Assembly: GCF_014191985.1 (NCBI RefSeq)
Contig: NZ_JACHXI010000015.1
Span: 39,607-103,606 of the forward strand
Reading direction: 5' to 3'
Origin: Azomonas macrocytogenes
GTDB lineage: Bacteria; Pseudomonadota; Gammaproteobacteria; Pseudomonadales; Pseudomonadaceae
Length of the DNA stretch: 64,000 bases
Shown here: in pieces, positions 17,678 to 26,327 of the stretch
Layout: each line of letters starts with the position of its first letter
Numbering within the stretch: the first letter of the stretch is position 1
The notes under the pieces: generated by a model
What the model saw: the letters and a program-made list of their open reading frames with translations, nothing else
The model's database searches: none
Told to the model about the DNA's origin: nothing
Program-made: the position numbers and the translations under genes

Positions 17678-18241
17678 ATGAGTTGTGAAACCCTGCATGA
17701 ATCGCTGTCCGCAGTGATGGATAACGAAGCGGACGAACTGGAGTTGCGTCGCGTACTTGCCACAACCAGTGAATCTGAAACACGATCGACTTGGCTACGC
17801 TATCAAATTGCGCGCGCAGCTATGCACAAGGAGTTGGAACCAGTTGATTTTCATCTGGACATTTCTTCTGCTGTTGCTGCTGCTATCGCAGCAGAAGATG
17901 CCCTGCAAGCCCCTATGGTAGCCCCTGCGAAGAAAGGTTTCTCGTTGCGAGGCTTTGGGCGGGTCGCTATAGCTGCCTCGGTTACGCTAGCGGTATTGGC
18001 CGGTGTTCGTTTGTATAATCAAAACGATACTGCTGACATGATGGCTGCACAACAGACCATGCAACCTTCTTTGAATGTCTCGCAGCAACAGGTTCAGGCT
18101 CCGGCTGTAACGGTTGGCTATAGTGAACCATATGATAAGGCTCAGGTAGCAGGTGAAGCAGGCAAAGATGAGTGGCATGAGCAAAGATTGCCGTCCTATA
18201 TTCGTCAGCATGCGCAACAGGCTACCGGTATGGAAAAATGA
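17678..18241 (+). CDS. mucA: Anti-sigma factor MucA
   Basis: 187 residues. The cytoplasmic N-terminus (ETLHESLSAVMDNEADELELRRVL...TWLRYQIARAAMH) is the RseA/MucA sigma-binding domain. One membrane segment follows at about residues 91-110 (VAIAASVTLAVLAGVRLY), then a periplasmic tail of about 75 residues rich in Gln and Ala. It holds AlgU inactive until proteolysis under envelope stress. The frame is intact, so there is no sign of a mucoid-type mutation. GAGAGAGAGGAATTAGC precedes the start. Confidence 0.97.
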   Translation: MSCETLHESLSAVMDNEADELELRRVLATTSESETRSTWLRYQIARAAMHKELEPVDFHLDISSAVAAAIAAEDALQAPMVAPAKKGFSLRGFGRVAIAASVTLAVLAGVRLYNQNDTADMMAAQQTMQPSLNVSQQQVQAPAVTVGYSEPYDKAQVAGEAGKDEWHEQRLPSYIRQHAQQATGMEK

Positions 18242-18256
18242 TCAATAAGGGAAAGC

Positions 18257-19219
18257 ATGCGTGTCATTTTGCTGTACGTAGTATTTTTCGGAGGCTGGCT
18301 GTCAGCGTCAGCCTTTGCTTCTTCTGATGCAAATGCTTGGTTGAATCGACTCGTTGTAGCAGCACAACAAAAAAGCTTTCAGGGTAATTTCGTTTTCGAA
18401 CGAGCCGGAGTTTTTTCCAGTTATACGGTATGGCATGAAGCCAGCGGTAATTCCGTTCGGGAACGTTATCTTCGCTTGGATGGCCCTGCCGCAGAAATTT
18501 TGAAAATCGCTGATCGCCTGCAATGTGCAACGGATGACTTCATGCTTCAGGTTGCAGGTAACAAAAGCTGGAAAAATCCGGATCTTGATATTCAAGCCAT
18601 TGAAAAGCTGTATGAATTACACTTGATTGGTGATTCTCGAATTGCCGGGTATCCGGCTACGGCTTTTGCCATGATGCCTCGTGATCAACACCGATACGGT
18701 TTCGAATTCCACGTCGATAAGAATACTGCCTTACCACTCAAGGTCTTGATGCTCAGTGAAAAAGGGCAGTTACTTGAGCGTTTCCAATTTATCTCTCTTA
18801 ATGTGGGGCCTGTCACTTCCACTGATTTGAAGCCTACAGTGGATTGCCCAGTGACAACTCAGTCGTCATCCAGTACAGCTGATGTTTCCTCCCATAAATC
18901 AGAAGAAACCACTTGGCATTCCGATTGGTTGCCTACAGGTTTTCGCCTGATTGATTCTGGTGTTCGTAAAAGTCCTGTTTCGACTGAGTCAGTGACTTGG
19001 CTGGTATACAGCGATGGAATTGCTAATTTTTCTGTTTTTCTTGAGCCGTTGGATAACCCAACAGCTAAAGATGAGCGAAATCAGATGGGACCTACCGCTG
19101 CTATTTCCAAGCGCATAACGGTGGCTGGTGGTCGCGATGTGATGATTACTGTGGTTGGCGAGATCCCTATCGGAACGGCTGAGCGAATTGGGCTTTCGAT
19201 GCGAAACAGCGCTAACTAA
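18257..19219 (+). CDS. mucB: MucB/RseB periplasmic sensor
   Basis: 320 residues with a signal peptide (MRVILLYVVFFGGWLSASAFA). The N-terminal lipoprotein-like fold includes SFQGNFVFERAGVFSSYTVWHEA and VRERYLRLDGPAAEIL; the C-terminal small domain follows a linker at about residue 205. MucB binds the periplasmic part of MucA and protects it from proteases. It begins 15 bp after mucA. The usual next genes mucC and mucD are absent; instead there is a spacer of about 170 bp and an unrelated moxR operon. Confidence 0.95.
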   Translation: MRVILLYVVFFGGWLSASAFASSDANAWLNRLVVAAQQKSFQGNFVFERAGVFSSYTVWHEASGNSVRERYLRLDGPAAEILKIADRLQCATDDFMLQVAGNKSWKNPDLDIQAIEKLYELHLIGDSRIAGYPATAFAMMPRDQHRYGFEFHVDKNTALPLKVLMLSEKGQLLERFQFISLNVGPVTSTDLKPTVDCPVTTQSSSSTADVSSHKSEETTWHSDWLPTGFRLIDSGVRKSPVSTESVTWLVYSDGIANFSVFLEPLDNPTAKDERNQMGPTAAISKRITVAGGRDVMITVVGEIPIGTAERIGLSMRNSAN

Positions 19220-19391
19220 ATAGCTGAATAAAGGATGTCTTGACGCGACGAAGTTCATCAACTGTAGGAATCGTTTGCCAATCGATATAGAAGGTAAAAA
19301 CGTGTACTGCTTGTCAGTATAGATTGCGTGTGCTTGGCGAGTCAGCCACACAGCTTTAGCATCGTAGGCCGATTGAGTGAGGAGCCGAACG

Positions 19392-20309
19392 ATGCGCGCA
19401 AAACTTGAGGCTTGTCTGTCCACTGCTAATCAGGTGTTTCTAGGTAAGGAAAAGCAAGTGCGATTGGCTGTCGCTTGTCTTCTGGCTCGTGGACATTTGC
19501 TACTGGAAGATTTGCCCGGAATGGGCAAAACGACGCTGAGCCATACCTTGGCCAAGGTCATGGGGCTTGATTTTCAGCGTATCCAATTCACCTCCGACCT
19601 GTTGCCCGGCGATATTCTTGGTACTTCGATATTTGACAAGGATGTTGGCCGGTTCGTTTTCCATTCTGGGCCGATTTTCGCCGAACTGATCCTGGCCGAT
19701 GAAATCAATCGGGCAACACCCAAGACCCAGAGCGCCTTGCTTGAAGCGATGGAAGAAGGGCAGGTGACTATTGAAGGTGCGACCCGGGCATTACCTGAGC
19801 CGTTTTTCGTGATTGCTACACAAAACCCGGCTAGTCAGAGTGGTACGTTTGTTCTCCCGGAATCCCAGTTGGATCGTTTTCTGATGCGGCTTTCGCTTGG
19901 ATATCCGGCACGTGCTGCCGAGAAAGCCCTGTTGCTGGGAGAGTCGCGCCGCGATTTGCTGCCTTGTCTGGAGCCGGTTTTTGATCACGCTGGACTCGCA
20001 GCGATCCAGGAGGAGGTAGCGGCGGTCAACGTTAGCGACGCCTTGGCTGATTATCTATTGCGACTGGTTGAAGCCACACGTACCCACCCACAGTTCGCTT
20101 GGGGTATTTCGCCGCGAGGCAGTCTTGCCTTGATAGCCGCAACTCGTTCCTGGGCTTATATGGCCGGGCGGGATTATGCCATTCCTGAAGATGTACAAGT
20201 TGTTCTGCCGGCAGTGGCAGGACATCGTTTGCGTGAGCGCGCGGATTATTCCGGTAGCGGTGATAGCTCCCTGGTGCAGTGGTTGCTGCGCGAAGTTCCA
20301 GTACTTTGA
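19392..20309 (+). CDS. MoxR family AAA+ ATPase
   Basis: 305 residues from ATG 19392, preferred over GTG 19377 because GAGGAG precedes it. Walker A LEDLPGMGKTTLSHTLAK, Walker B LADEINRATPKTQSALLEAMEE, and sensor region VIATQNPASQSGTF.LPESQLDRF are all present. MoxR ATPases act as chaperones for partner proteins. Here the partners are probably the DUF58 and TgpA-like proteins encoded immediately downstream; the three genes abut or overlap and form one operon. Confidence 0.93.
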   Translation: MRAKLEACLSTANQVFLGKEKQVRLAVACLLARGHLLLEDLPGMGKTTLSHTLAKVMGLDFQRIQFTSDLLPGDILGTSIFDKDVGRFVFHSGPIFAELILADEINRATPKTQSALLEAMEEGQVTIEGATRALPEPFFVIATQNPASQSGTFVLPESQLDRFLMRLSLGYPARAAEKALLLGESRRDLLPCLEPVFDHAGLAAIQEEVAAVNVSDALADYLLRLVEATRTHPQFAWGISPRGSLALIAATRSWAYMAGRDYAIPEDVQVVLPAVAGHRLRERADYSGSGDSSLVQWLLREVPVL

Positions 20310-20311
20310 GC

Positions 20312-21301
20312 ATGATCGGTTTTCTGCAAGGGTTGGGAGAGCGTCACAGGTATCTTGGCTACTGGCTTGCTCGACGTACACCGCGTGCATCCAGAATCCG
20401 CTTGGATCGGCGTCTCATCTTCATTATGCCAACCAGGGTGGGACTGTTTTTTTTCATGGCTCAACTGCTGATGTTGCTGGCAGCCATTAACTATCAGAAT
20501 AGCCTGGCCTATGCGGTAACCTTTTTGCTGTTATCTCTATCAATCGTCACGATTTTGCATACTTGGCGCAATCTGGTCGGATTGGAGCTGCAAGCGGCCA
20601 ACGTAGCGCCGGTTTTCGTGGGTGGGCAAGCAATGCTTGGCTTGCGACTGGAAAGCACAAAATATGCGCATCGGGCGATTGCACTGGGTTGGTCGGGCAG
20701 CGAGATGCAACTGCAAGAGGTGGCGGCTTGCTCGATAAGCAATGCCGAGTTACAGCTACCGGCACTTGCTCGGGGTTGGCTGCAACCAGGCCGGTTGCGT
20801 GTGGAAAGTCGCTTCCCGCTGGGGATCTTTATGGCTTGGAGCTGGGTTGACCTCGAGATATCGGCACTGGTTTATCCGCGTCCGTTATCAGGTGAGCTAC
20901 CTTGTTTATCCGGAAAGGATCATGAAGATGAAACTGATGGGTCCCGTGCCGAGCAAGCGGGTGTCGATGATTATCGTGGTCTGCGGCCCTGGCAGCCAGG
21001 CGATGCAATCCGGCGCCTGGACTGGAAAGCTTACTCTCGTGGGAGAGGATTGCTGGTCAAAGACTTTGTTGCCTTGACTGGTACCGAATTGGTATTGGAT
21101 TTCGGCAAACTAAGCGGCGATATAGAAGCGCGCCTGTCCCTGCTTTGCCACTGGGTTCTGGAGCTGGATTCCGTTGGCCAAATCTTCACGCTAGTTCTTC
21201 CAGGCCAAACCATAGGCCCGAATGCCGGTCAGTTGCATCGTGAAGTTTGTTTGCGTGCCTTGGCGTTATTTGGTTCGGGCAAGAAGGAGGGGCAGGCTTG
21301 A
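20312..21301 (+). CDS. DUF58 domain membrane protein
   Basis: 329 residues from ATG 20312, 2 bp after the moxR stop. Two membrane segments near the N-terminus (RVGLFFFMAQLLMLLAAI and AVTFLLLSLSIVTILHTW) are followed by the DUF58 signature GVDDYRGLRPWQPGDAIRRLDWKAYSRGRGLLVKDF at residues ~215-252, a von-Willebrand-like fold. The family regularly sits between MoxR and transglutaminase genes. Exact role in envelope function is unknown. Confidence 0.9.
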   Translation: MIGFLQGLGERHRYLGYWLARRTPRASRIRLDRRLIFIMPTRVGLFFFMAQLLMLLAAINYQNSLAYAVTFLLLSLSIVTILHTWRNLVGLELQAANVAPVFVGGQAMLGLRLESTKYAHRAIALGWSGSEMQLQEVAACSISNAELQLPALARGWLQPGRLRVESRFPLGIFMAWSWVDLEISALVYPRPLSGELPCLSGKDHEDETDGSRAEQAGVDDYRGLRPWQPGDAIRRLDWKAYSRGRGLLVKDFVALTGTELVLDFGKLSGDIEARLSLLCHWVLELDSVGQIFTLVLPGQTIGPNAGQLHREVCLRALALFGSGKKEGQA

Positions 21302-23301
21302 AAGCTGCCGAAGTCATTCCGCGCAACAGTCTTTTCTGGCTGTTGATCGTTCAGTTCCTGGTTATCCTGCCTCATCTGCAATATTTACCGCCATGGATCA
21401 TCGTGCTTTGGCTAGGTTGTACCTGGTGGCGGTTACGGATCTTTCGTATGTGTGCCGCTTATCCTAATGGCTGGGTCAAGGCACTGCTAATGTTGTCGAC
21501 CGGCCTTGCCATATATGTGTCGCATGGCACGCTGATCGGGCTCGATGCCGGTGCAGTCTTGCTGATGACGGCTTTCATCCTGAAAACCTTGGAAATGCGC
21601 AATCGTCGCGACGCGTTGATCGTTATTTTCCTGGGTTTCTTTGCCGTAGTGACCGGTTATCTTTTCGACAGTGGTGTACTGGCTGCGGTTTATAGCCTGT
21701 TACCGATCACTGCATTACTGGCTGGAATGATTGGGCTTTATCAGAACGATTCGGCTGGCTACCGAGCACCTCTACGCCTGGCTGGCAGTCTACTGCTGCA
21801 AGCATTACCACTGATGTTAGTACTGTTCGTATTCTTTCCCCGCCTGGCACCGTTATGGGGGATGCCGCAGCCGGCCGAGCAAGCCGTTAGTGGATTGGCA
21901 GAAAGCATGTCGCCTGGCGAAATGGTGGAGCTCAGTCAATCCTCGGAGCTGGCTTTCCGGGTCACTTTCGACGGACAGCTTCCTGCGCACGAAAACCTGT
22001 ATTGGCGGGCTATTACTTTCGAGCGTTTCGATGGACAGCGTTGGGCACGTTCATCCAATTCCTATCTGGCACAAGAACCCAAGTGGGAACCACAAGGTGA
22101 GCCTTTATCTTATAACATCATAATTCAACCCAATGGCCGCTCTTGGCTATTTTCCTTGGATGTACCCAAGATTCAGGCAGACGATGCTCGAATGATGGCC
22201 GATTTCCATCTCGAGCGGCGGCGACCTGTCGATAGAGCACTGATGTACCGTACCGTCTCCTGGCCGGATTCCCGGCGAGAGCCCTCAGCTACTTCAGCTT
22301 CTCTGGCAGCTTCCTTGCAATTGCCGCGACAGGGCAATCCACGCACTCGTATCTGGGCTGAAGAGCTGCGCCGCAGTGAACCCGATCCGGAGCGTCTTGT
22401 GCAGGTATTGCTTCGGCATTTCAACCAGCAGCCCTACGTCTATACGCTTAAACCACTACCGGTTGGCGAAAATATTGTCGATGACTTTTTATTCCAGACT
22501 CGCAGTGGGTTTTGTATCCATTATGCAGGGGCCATGACTTTTATTTTGCGCGCTGCTGGTATACCGGCTCGAGTCGTAGGTGGCTATCAAGGTGGTGAGC
22601 TGAACCCGGCCGGTAATTACCTCTCGATTCACCAGTTCGATGCCCATGCCTGGGTGGAATACTGGTTACCGGAGCGGGGTTGGATAAGTATCGACCCCAC
22701 GTTCCAGGTCGCACCCGAGCGTATTCGAACTGGTCTTCAGCAAGCTATGGTGCAGGAGCAGAGCTTTCTTGAAGGCGATCCTCTGGCACTGCACCGCTAC
22801 AGTGGTATCAACTGGCTGAACGAGCTGCGTATGGCTTGGGATAATGTAAATTATGGCTGGCAGCGCTGGGTTTTGAATTATCAAGGTGACGAGCAGAAAC
22901 AGATCCTGCAAAAGTGGTTGGGTAGTTTCGAGTTGCGTTGGGATTGGCTGGGAATTGGGCTGGTGTTAGTTCTGGCTGTGCTGTCGGGAAGTCTGGCACT
23001 GCTGTTGTTCAAGCCCTGGCGCAGCACTCCTGACCTCGTTCAACGTCTTTTTTTGCGATACGAAAAGCTGCTGGCTGGGCAAGGTATTGTGCGGCAGAAA
23101 CACGAAGGTGCCCGCGCTTTTGCCGAACGCGCTGCACAGGTGCTGCCGGATCAGGCACAGGCTATCCGGCAATTTACAGGTATCTATGAGTGTACGCGCT
23201 ACTCGGGTGAACCTGCTTCGCCAAGAGAAATGCAGCAGGCATTCAAGGCCTTACGCGATGCATTATTCTCGCGCAATCATGCCAAAGATCGAATTCATTG
23301 A
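21298..23301 (+). CDS. tgpA: Transglutaminase-like membrane protein TgpA
   Basis: 667 residues from a TTG start overlapping the DUF58 stop (TTGA); AAGGAGG lies 7 nt upstream, so this is preferred to the ATG-less extension to 21247. About five membrane helices in the first 200 residues precede a periplasmic transglutaminase domain with the triad SGFCIHYAGAM (Cys), FDAHAWVEYW (His) and WISIDPTFQ (Asp). A last membrane helix (DWLGIGLVLVLAVLSGSLALLL) and a cytoplasmic tail with a DUF4129-like helical segment follow. The P. aeruginosa homologue TgpA is essential for growth. Confidence 0.93.
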   Translation: MKAAEVIPRNSLFWLLIVQFLVILPHLQYLPPWIIVLWLGCTWWRLRIFRMCAAYPNGWVKALLMLSTGLAIYVSHGTLIGLDAGAVLLMTAFILKTLEMRNRRDALIVIFLGFFAVVTGYLFDSGVLAAVYSLLPITALLAGMIGLYQNDSAGYRAPLRLAGSLLLQALPLMLVLFVFFPRLAPLWGMPQPAEQAVSGLAESMSPGEMVELSQSSELAFRVTFDGQLPAHENLYWRAITFERFDGQRWARSSNSYLAQEPKWEPQGEPLSYNIIIQPNGRSWLFSLDVPKIQADDARMMADFHLERRRPVDRALMYRTVSWPDSRREPSATSASLAASLQLPRQGNPRTRIWAEELRRSEPDPERLVQVLLRHFNQQPYVYTLKPLPVGENIVDDFLFQTRSGFCIHYAGAMTFILRAAGIPARVVGGYQGGELNPAGNYLSIHQFDAHAWVEYWLPERGWISIDPTFQVAPERIRTGLQQAMVQEQSFLEGDPLALHRYSGINWLNELRMAWDNVNYGWQRWVLNYQGDEQKQILQKWLGSFELRWDWLGIGLVLVLAVLSGSLALLLFKPWRSTPDLVQRLFLRYEKLLAGQGIVRQKHEGARAFAERAAQVLPDQAQAIRQFTGIYECTRYSGEPASPREMQQAFKALRDALFSRNHAKDRIH

Positions 23302-23345
23302 AAGCTACACTTTCAACTGACGAATCGCTTTCGGGCAGGTGTGCT

Positions 23346-24152
23346 TCAGTCAAGTGTAGGAAGGATGAAAAAAGCGCGAGCACATTCAGTGGTGTGGTGT
23401 GCCAGGTCTGCAATGCTTTCTCCACGATGACGAGCAACTTCGGCCAGTATATGAACCAGATAGGAGGGCTCGTTACGATTGTTCTTGGGGCGGGGCTGCA
23501 AGTTGCGTGGCAACAGGTAAGGAGCATCGCTTTCAAGCATCAGCCGGCCACATGGAATATTCCGCACCAGTGGGTGCAAGTGAGCTCCACGCCGCTCGTC
23601 GCAAATCCATCCAGTTATGCCGATATGCAAATCCAAGTCGAGATAGGCGTATAAAGCCTGCTTTTCACCAGTGAAGCAATGCACCACAGCTGCGCGTAGA
23701 CGATCTCGAAACGGCTTCACTATATCCAATAGTCTGCCGGATGCATCACGTTCATGCAGAAACACTGGCAGGCCGGTTTCCACTGCCAGCTCCAGTTGTT
23801 CTTCCAGTACGCGTTCTTGCTGTATCCGAGGAGAAAAATCGCGATTGAAATCCAGTCCGCATTCACCGACTGCCCGTACTTCCGGTTGTCGCAGAAGTTC
23901 AAGTAATTCAATCCGAGTCGTACTTTGCCAGTGGCTAGCATTGTGTGGATGAATTCCTGCGGTACAGAACAAATGGCGTCGTTTTTCATCCATTTTCTGG
24001 CAGAGAAGTACGGCATTGATGCTCTTTTGCAGACTGGTACCAGTCACCAACATCTGGGTTACACCGGCAGCATAAGCACTTTCGAGAATAGCGCGACAAT
24101 CCACGGCAAAAGAGGGATGCGTCATGTTGACGCCAATATCGACGAGTTCCAT
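23346..24152 (-). CDS. tatD: TatD family DNase/metal-dependent hydrolase
   Basis: 268 residues from the internal ATG ([16 protein letters not shown]), which matches the TatD N-terminus better than the upstream start at 24194. Conserved parts: [57 protein letters not shown] and [13 protein letters not shown]. These supply the His/Glu/Asp metal ligands. TatD is a 3'-5' exonuclease linked to DNA repair and RNA quality control. It is convergent with tgpA, 44 bp apart. Confidence 0.93.
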   Translation of the reverse strand: MELVDIGVNMTHPSFAVDCRAILESAYAAGVTQMLVTGTSLQKSINAVLLCQKMDEKRRHLFCTAGIHPHNASHWQSTTRIELLELLRQPEVRAVGECGLDFNRDFSPRIQQERVLEEQLELAVETGLPVFLHERDASGRLLDIVKPFRDRLRAAVVHCFTGEKQALYAYLDLDLHIGITGWICDERRGAHLHPLVRNIPCGRLMLESDAPYLLPRNLQPRPKNNRNEPSYLVHILAEVARHRGESIADLAHHTTECARAFFILPTLD

Positions 24153-24335
24153 ATAAATTGATCTGCTAAAATTTGAGTTTTTAAGAATCGGCAAGTTGTA
24201 ACGCAGAATGCGCTAATCGGGTCCGCTCACTTTGTTCGCTCTAGGATCAGGGTATTCGCATCTTTAAATTGTGGTCTGGTTGCGCTCGGGCTATTTCGTC
24301 TGCAAGCAGGCTGGAATCATGCAGATGGTATCTAC

Positions 24336-25751
24336 ATGTTGCGATTATCGATCATGCTTGTCTGCCTATTGGCACTTTTTCCTGAACTGGCAACTGCACG
24401 TTTTGCCGGACCGCCAGAAACGTGGCAGAAGCTTGCTACAGTACGCGATCTGGCTGATATACGTCAGAGTGGCGAGTTGCGTGTGCTGATCAACCAGAGT
24501 CGGAACAGCTCTGGTGCTGTAAAGGGGCAGGCCATCGGTAGTGAATATGTTCGTCTGCATGCCTTTATCGACTATCTCAATCGTGAACCCCGCAAGGGCC
24601 AGGCGATTACACTGAAGCTGATACCGAAAGCAAAGGATCAACTGCTGGGGGCACTTGAGCGTGGCGAGGGCGATATGGTAGCGCCTGGTGAACTGCTCGA
24701 TAATGGCAATGCATCGCATATCGTTGCCAGCCGCCCGGTCCTTGTCAGTGTTCCTATGGTGCTGGTCACTCGCAAAGGCAGCCGGACTTATCGAAACCCT
24801 GCGCAGCTTTCCGGACATACCTTGGTTTTGCCGCCGGGAAGCGTGGCAGGCGCAGAATTGGCTCAACTGAATCGGCAACTGGAACAGAAGAAACGCTCAC
24901 CTGTTTCCATCGAATGGGTCGACCCATCCCTCGCAGTGGAAGATGTACTGGACATGGTACAGGCTGGTATCTATCCGGCAACCGTAGTCGAAAAACACAT
25001 TGCGGAACGCTGGGCCATGGTCATGCCAAAATTGCAGTTGGAGCCTGATGTACATTTGGGTGAGCCAGGCGATATGCACTGGTTTTTCCTGAGCGATGCC
25101 GACAAGTTGCAAGCAAGTGCCAACAGCTTCCTCACAAGCTATCGTGCTCCGGCAGATCTGGATGCTGCCTTTGGGCGGGTCTACCGCAATTTGTACAAGG
25201 TTCATTATCCGCTGGATTCCACGGGACGTCAGCGTTTGGAAAAGGTACGTCCAACGCTGCAGCGTTATGCTAATAAACATGCAATGGACTGGTTGGGGTT
25301 GGCAGCTTTGGCGTTCAAGGAGTCTACGTTGAATCCCGAGGCCCGTGGATCATCCGGAGGTGTCGGTTTGATGCAGGTGACACCCAATACGGCGGACAGC
25401 GTAGGGGTGAAAAATATTTCCCGCCTGGATAACAATGTACAAGCGAGTGCTCGCTACCTTGACCAGATCCAGCATAAGTTCTTCGCCAGCCCGCGGCTCA
25501 ATGAGCGTGAGCGCATGGCTTTTACGCTGGCGGCCTATAATCTGGGGCCACAGCGAGTCCAGGCATTACGAAGCGAAGCCCGCCGGCGTGGCCTTAATCC
25601 GGATCAATGGTTTTTTCAGGTAGAGCGGATCGCCATGGAACGTGTGGGTATGGGCGTCGTCAGCTATGTCAACAGCGTCAACAAGTATTTCCTGGCCTAT
25701 GCCAGAGAGCGCTATCGTTTGGAGTTCAATCAGGTTAGTGCCAAGTACTGA
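24336..25751 (+). CDS. Membrane-bound lytic transglycosylase, MltF2-like
   Basis: 471 residues with a signal peptide (MLRLSIMLVCLLALFPELATA). The N-terminal half is an ABC-type solute-binding-like regulatory domain (residues ~40-275: IRQSGELRVLINQ...). The C-terminal SLT domain has LAALAFKESTLNPEARGSSGGVGLMQVTPNTA, with the catalytic Glu in KEST and the GLMQ motif, and later AYNLGPQRVQAL. It cleaves peptidoglycan to anhydromuropeptides. The architecture is that of MltF; I recall a second MltF (MltF2) at this position in P. aeruginosa. Confidence 0.9.
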   Translation: MLRLSIMLVCLLALFPELATARFAGPPETWQKLATVRDLADIRQSGELRVLINQSRNSSGAVKGQAIGSEYVRLHAFIDYLNREPRKGQAITLKLIPKAKDQLLGALERGEGDMVAPGELLDNGNASHIVASRPVLVSVPMVLVTRKGSRTYRNPAQLSGHTLVLPPGSVAGAELAQLNRQLEQKKRSPVSIEWVDPSLAVEDVLDMVQAGIYPATVVEKHIAERWAMVMPKLQLEPDVHLGEPGDMHWFFLSDADKLQASANSFLTSYRAPADLDAAFGRVYRNLYKVHYPLDSTGRQRLEKVRPTLQRYANKHAMDWLGLAALAFKESTLNPEARGSSGGVGLMQVTPNTADSVGVKNISRLDNNVQASARYLDQIQHKFFASPRLNERERMAFTLAAYNLGPQRVQALRSEARRRGLNPDQWFFQVERIAMERVGMGVVSYVNSVNKYFLAYARERYRLEFNQVSAKY

Positions 25752-25811
25752 GCGACTTTTCGACGATTGAAATATCTGAGCTGGTCGATATCACGAAAAC
25801 GACAATGGAGC

Positions 25812-26309
25812 TCACGGATAGTCGATGGCCACGATGTATCTGGTCTGTATGCCGGCAGGAGTTTGCACATTGATTTCCGTATCGAGTGTTTTGCCTATCA
25901 GTTCTCTTGCCAGTGGTGAGTCAATGCTGATCAGACCTTGCTTCAGGTCTAGTTCATCGGGGCCGACTATGCGATAACGGGTTTCGGTCCCATTCTCATC
26001 TTCCAGAGTGACCCAGGCGCCAAAGTACACTTTATTCGGGTCTGTGGGGCGTTCTTCAATAATCTTCAGTTTTTCCAAGCGCTTGCTCAAAAAGCGGACG
26101 CGGCTATCGATTTCGCGCAACATCTTTTTCCCGTAGGTGTACTCGGCATTTTCCGAGCGGTCGCCTTGAGCTGCTGCTTCGCTCACTGCCTGTGTCACCT
26201 GTGGGCGCTTGACATGCCAAAGTTCATGAAGCTCCGCCCGCAAGCGTGCTTCACCTTCTGGGGTAATCAATGGTGTTCCGACAGGTCGGGGTGGGCGATA
26301 ACGGCTCAT
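25812..26309 (-). CDS. greB: Transcription elongation factor GreB
   Basis: 165 residues. The N-terminal coiled coil ([47 protein letters not shown]) contains the acidic tip that enters the RNA polymerase secondary channel; the C-terminal FKBP-like domain follows ([23 protein letters not shown] and [11 protein letters not shown]). GreB stimulates cleavage of backtracked RNA. The longer form and KRPQV loop point to GreB rather than GreA. It lies 18 bp downstream of the permease gene on the same strand. Confidence 0.95.
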   Translation of the reverse strand: MSRYRPPRPVGTPLITPEGEARLRAELHELWHVKRPQVTQAVSEAAAQGDRSENAEYTYGKKMLREIDSRVRFLSKRLEKLKIIEERPTDPNKVYFGAWVTLEDENGTETRYRIVGPDELDLKQGLISIDSPLARELIGKTLDTEINVQTPAGIQTRYIVAIDYP

Positions 26310-26327
26310 GATGATTTCGACACGTAT

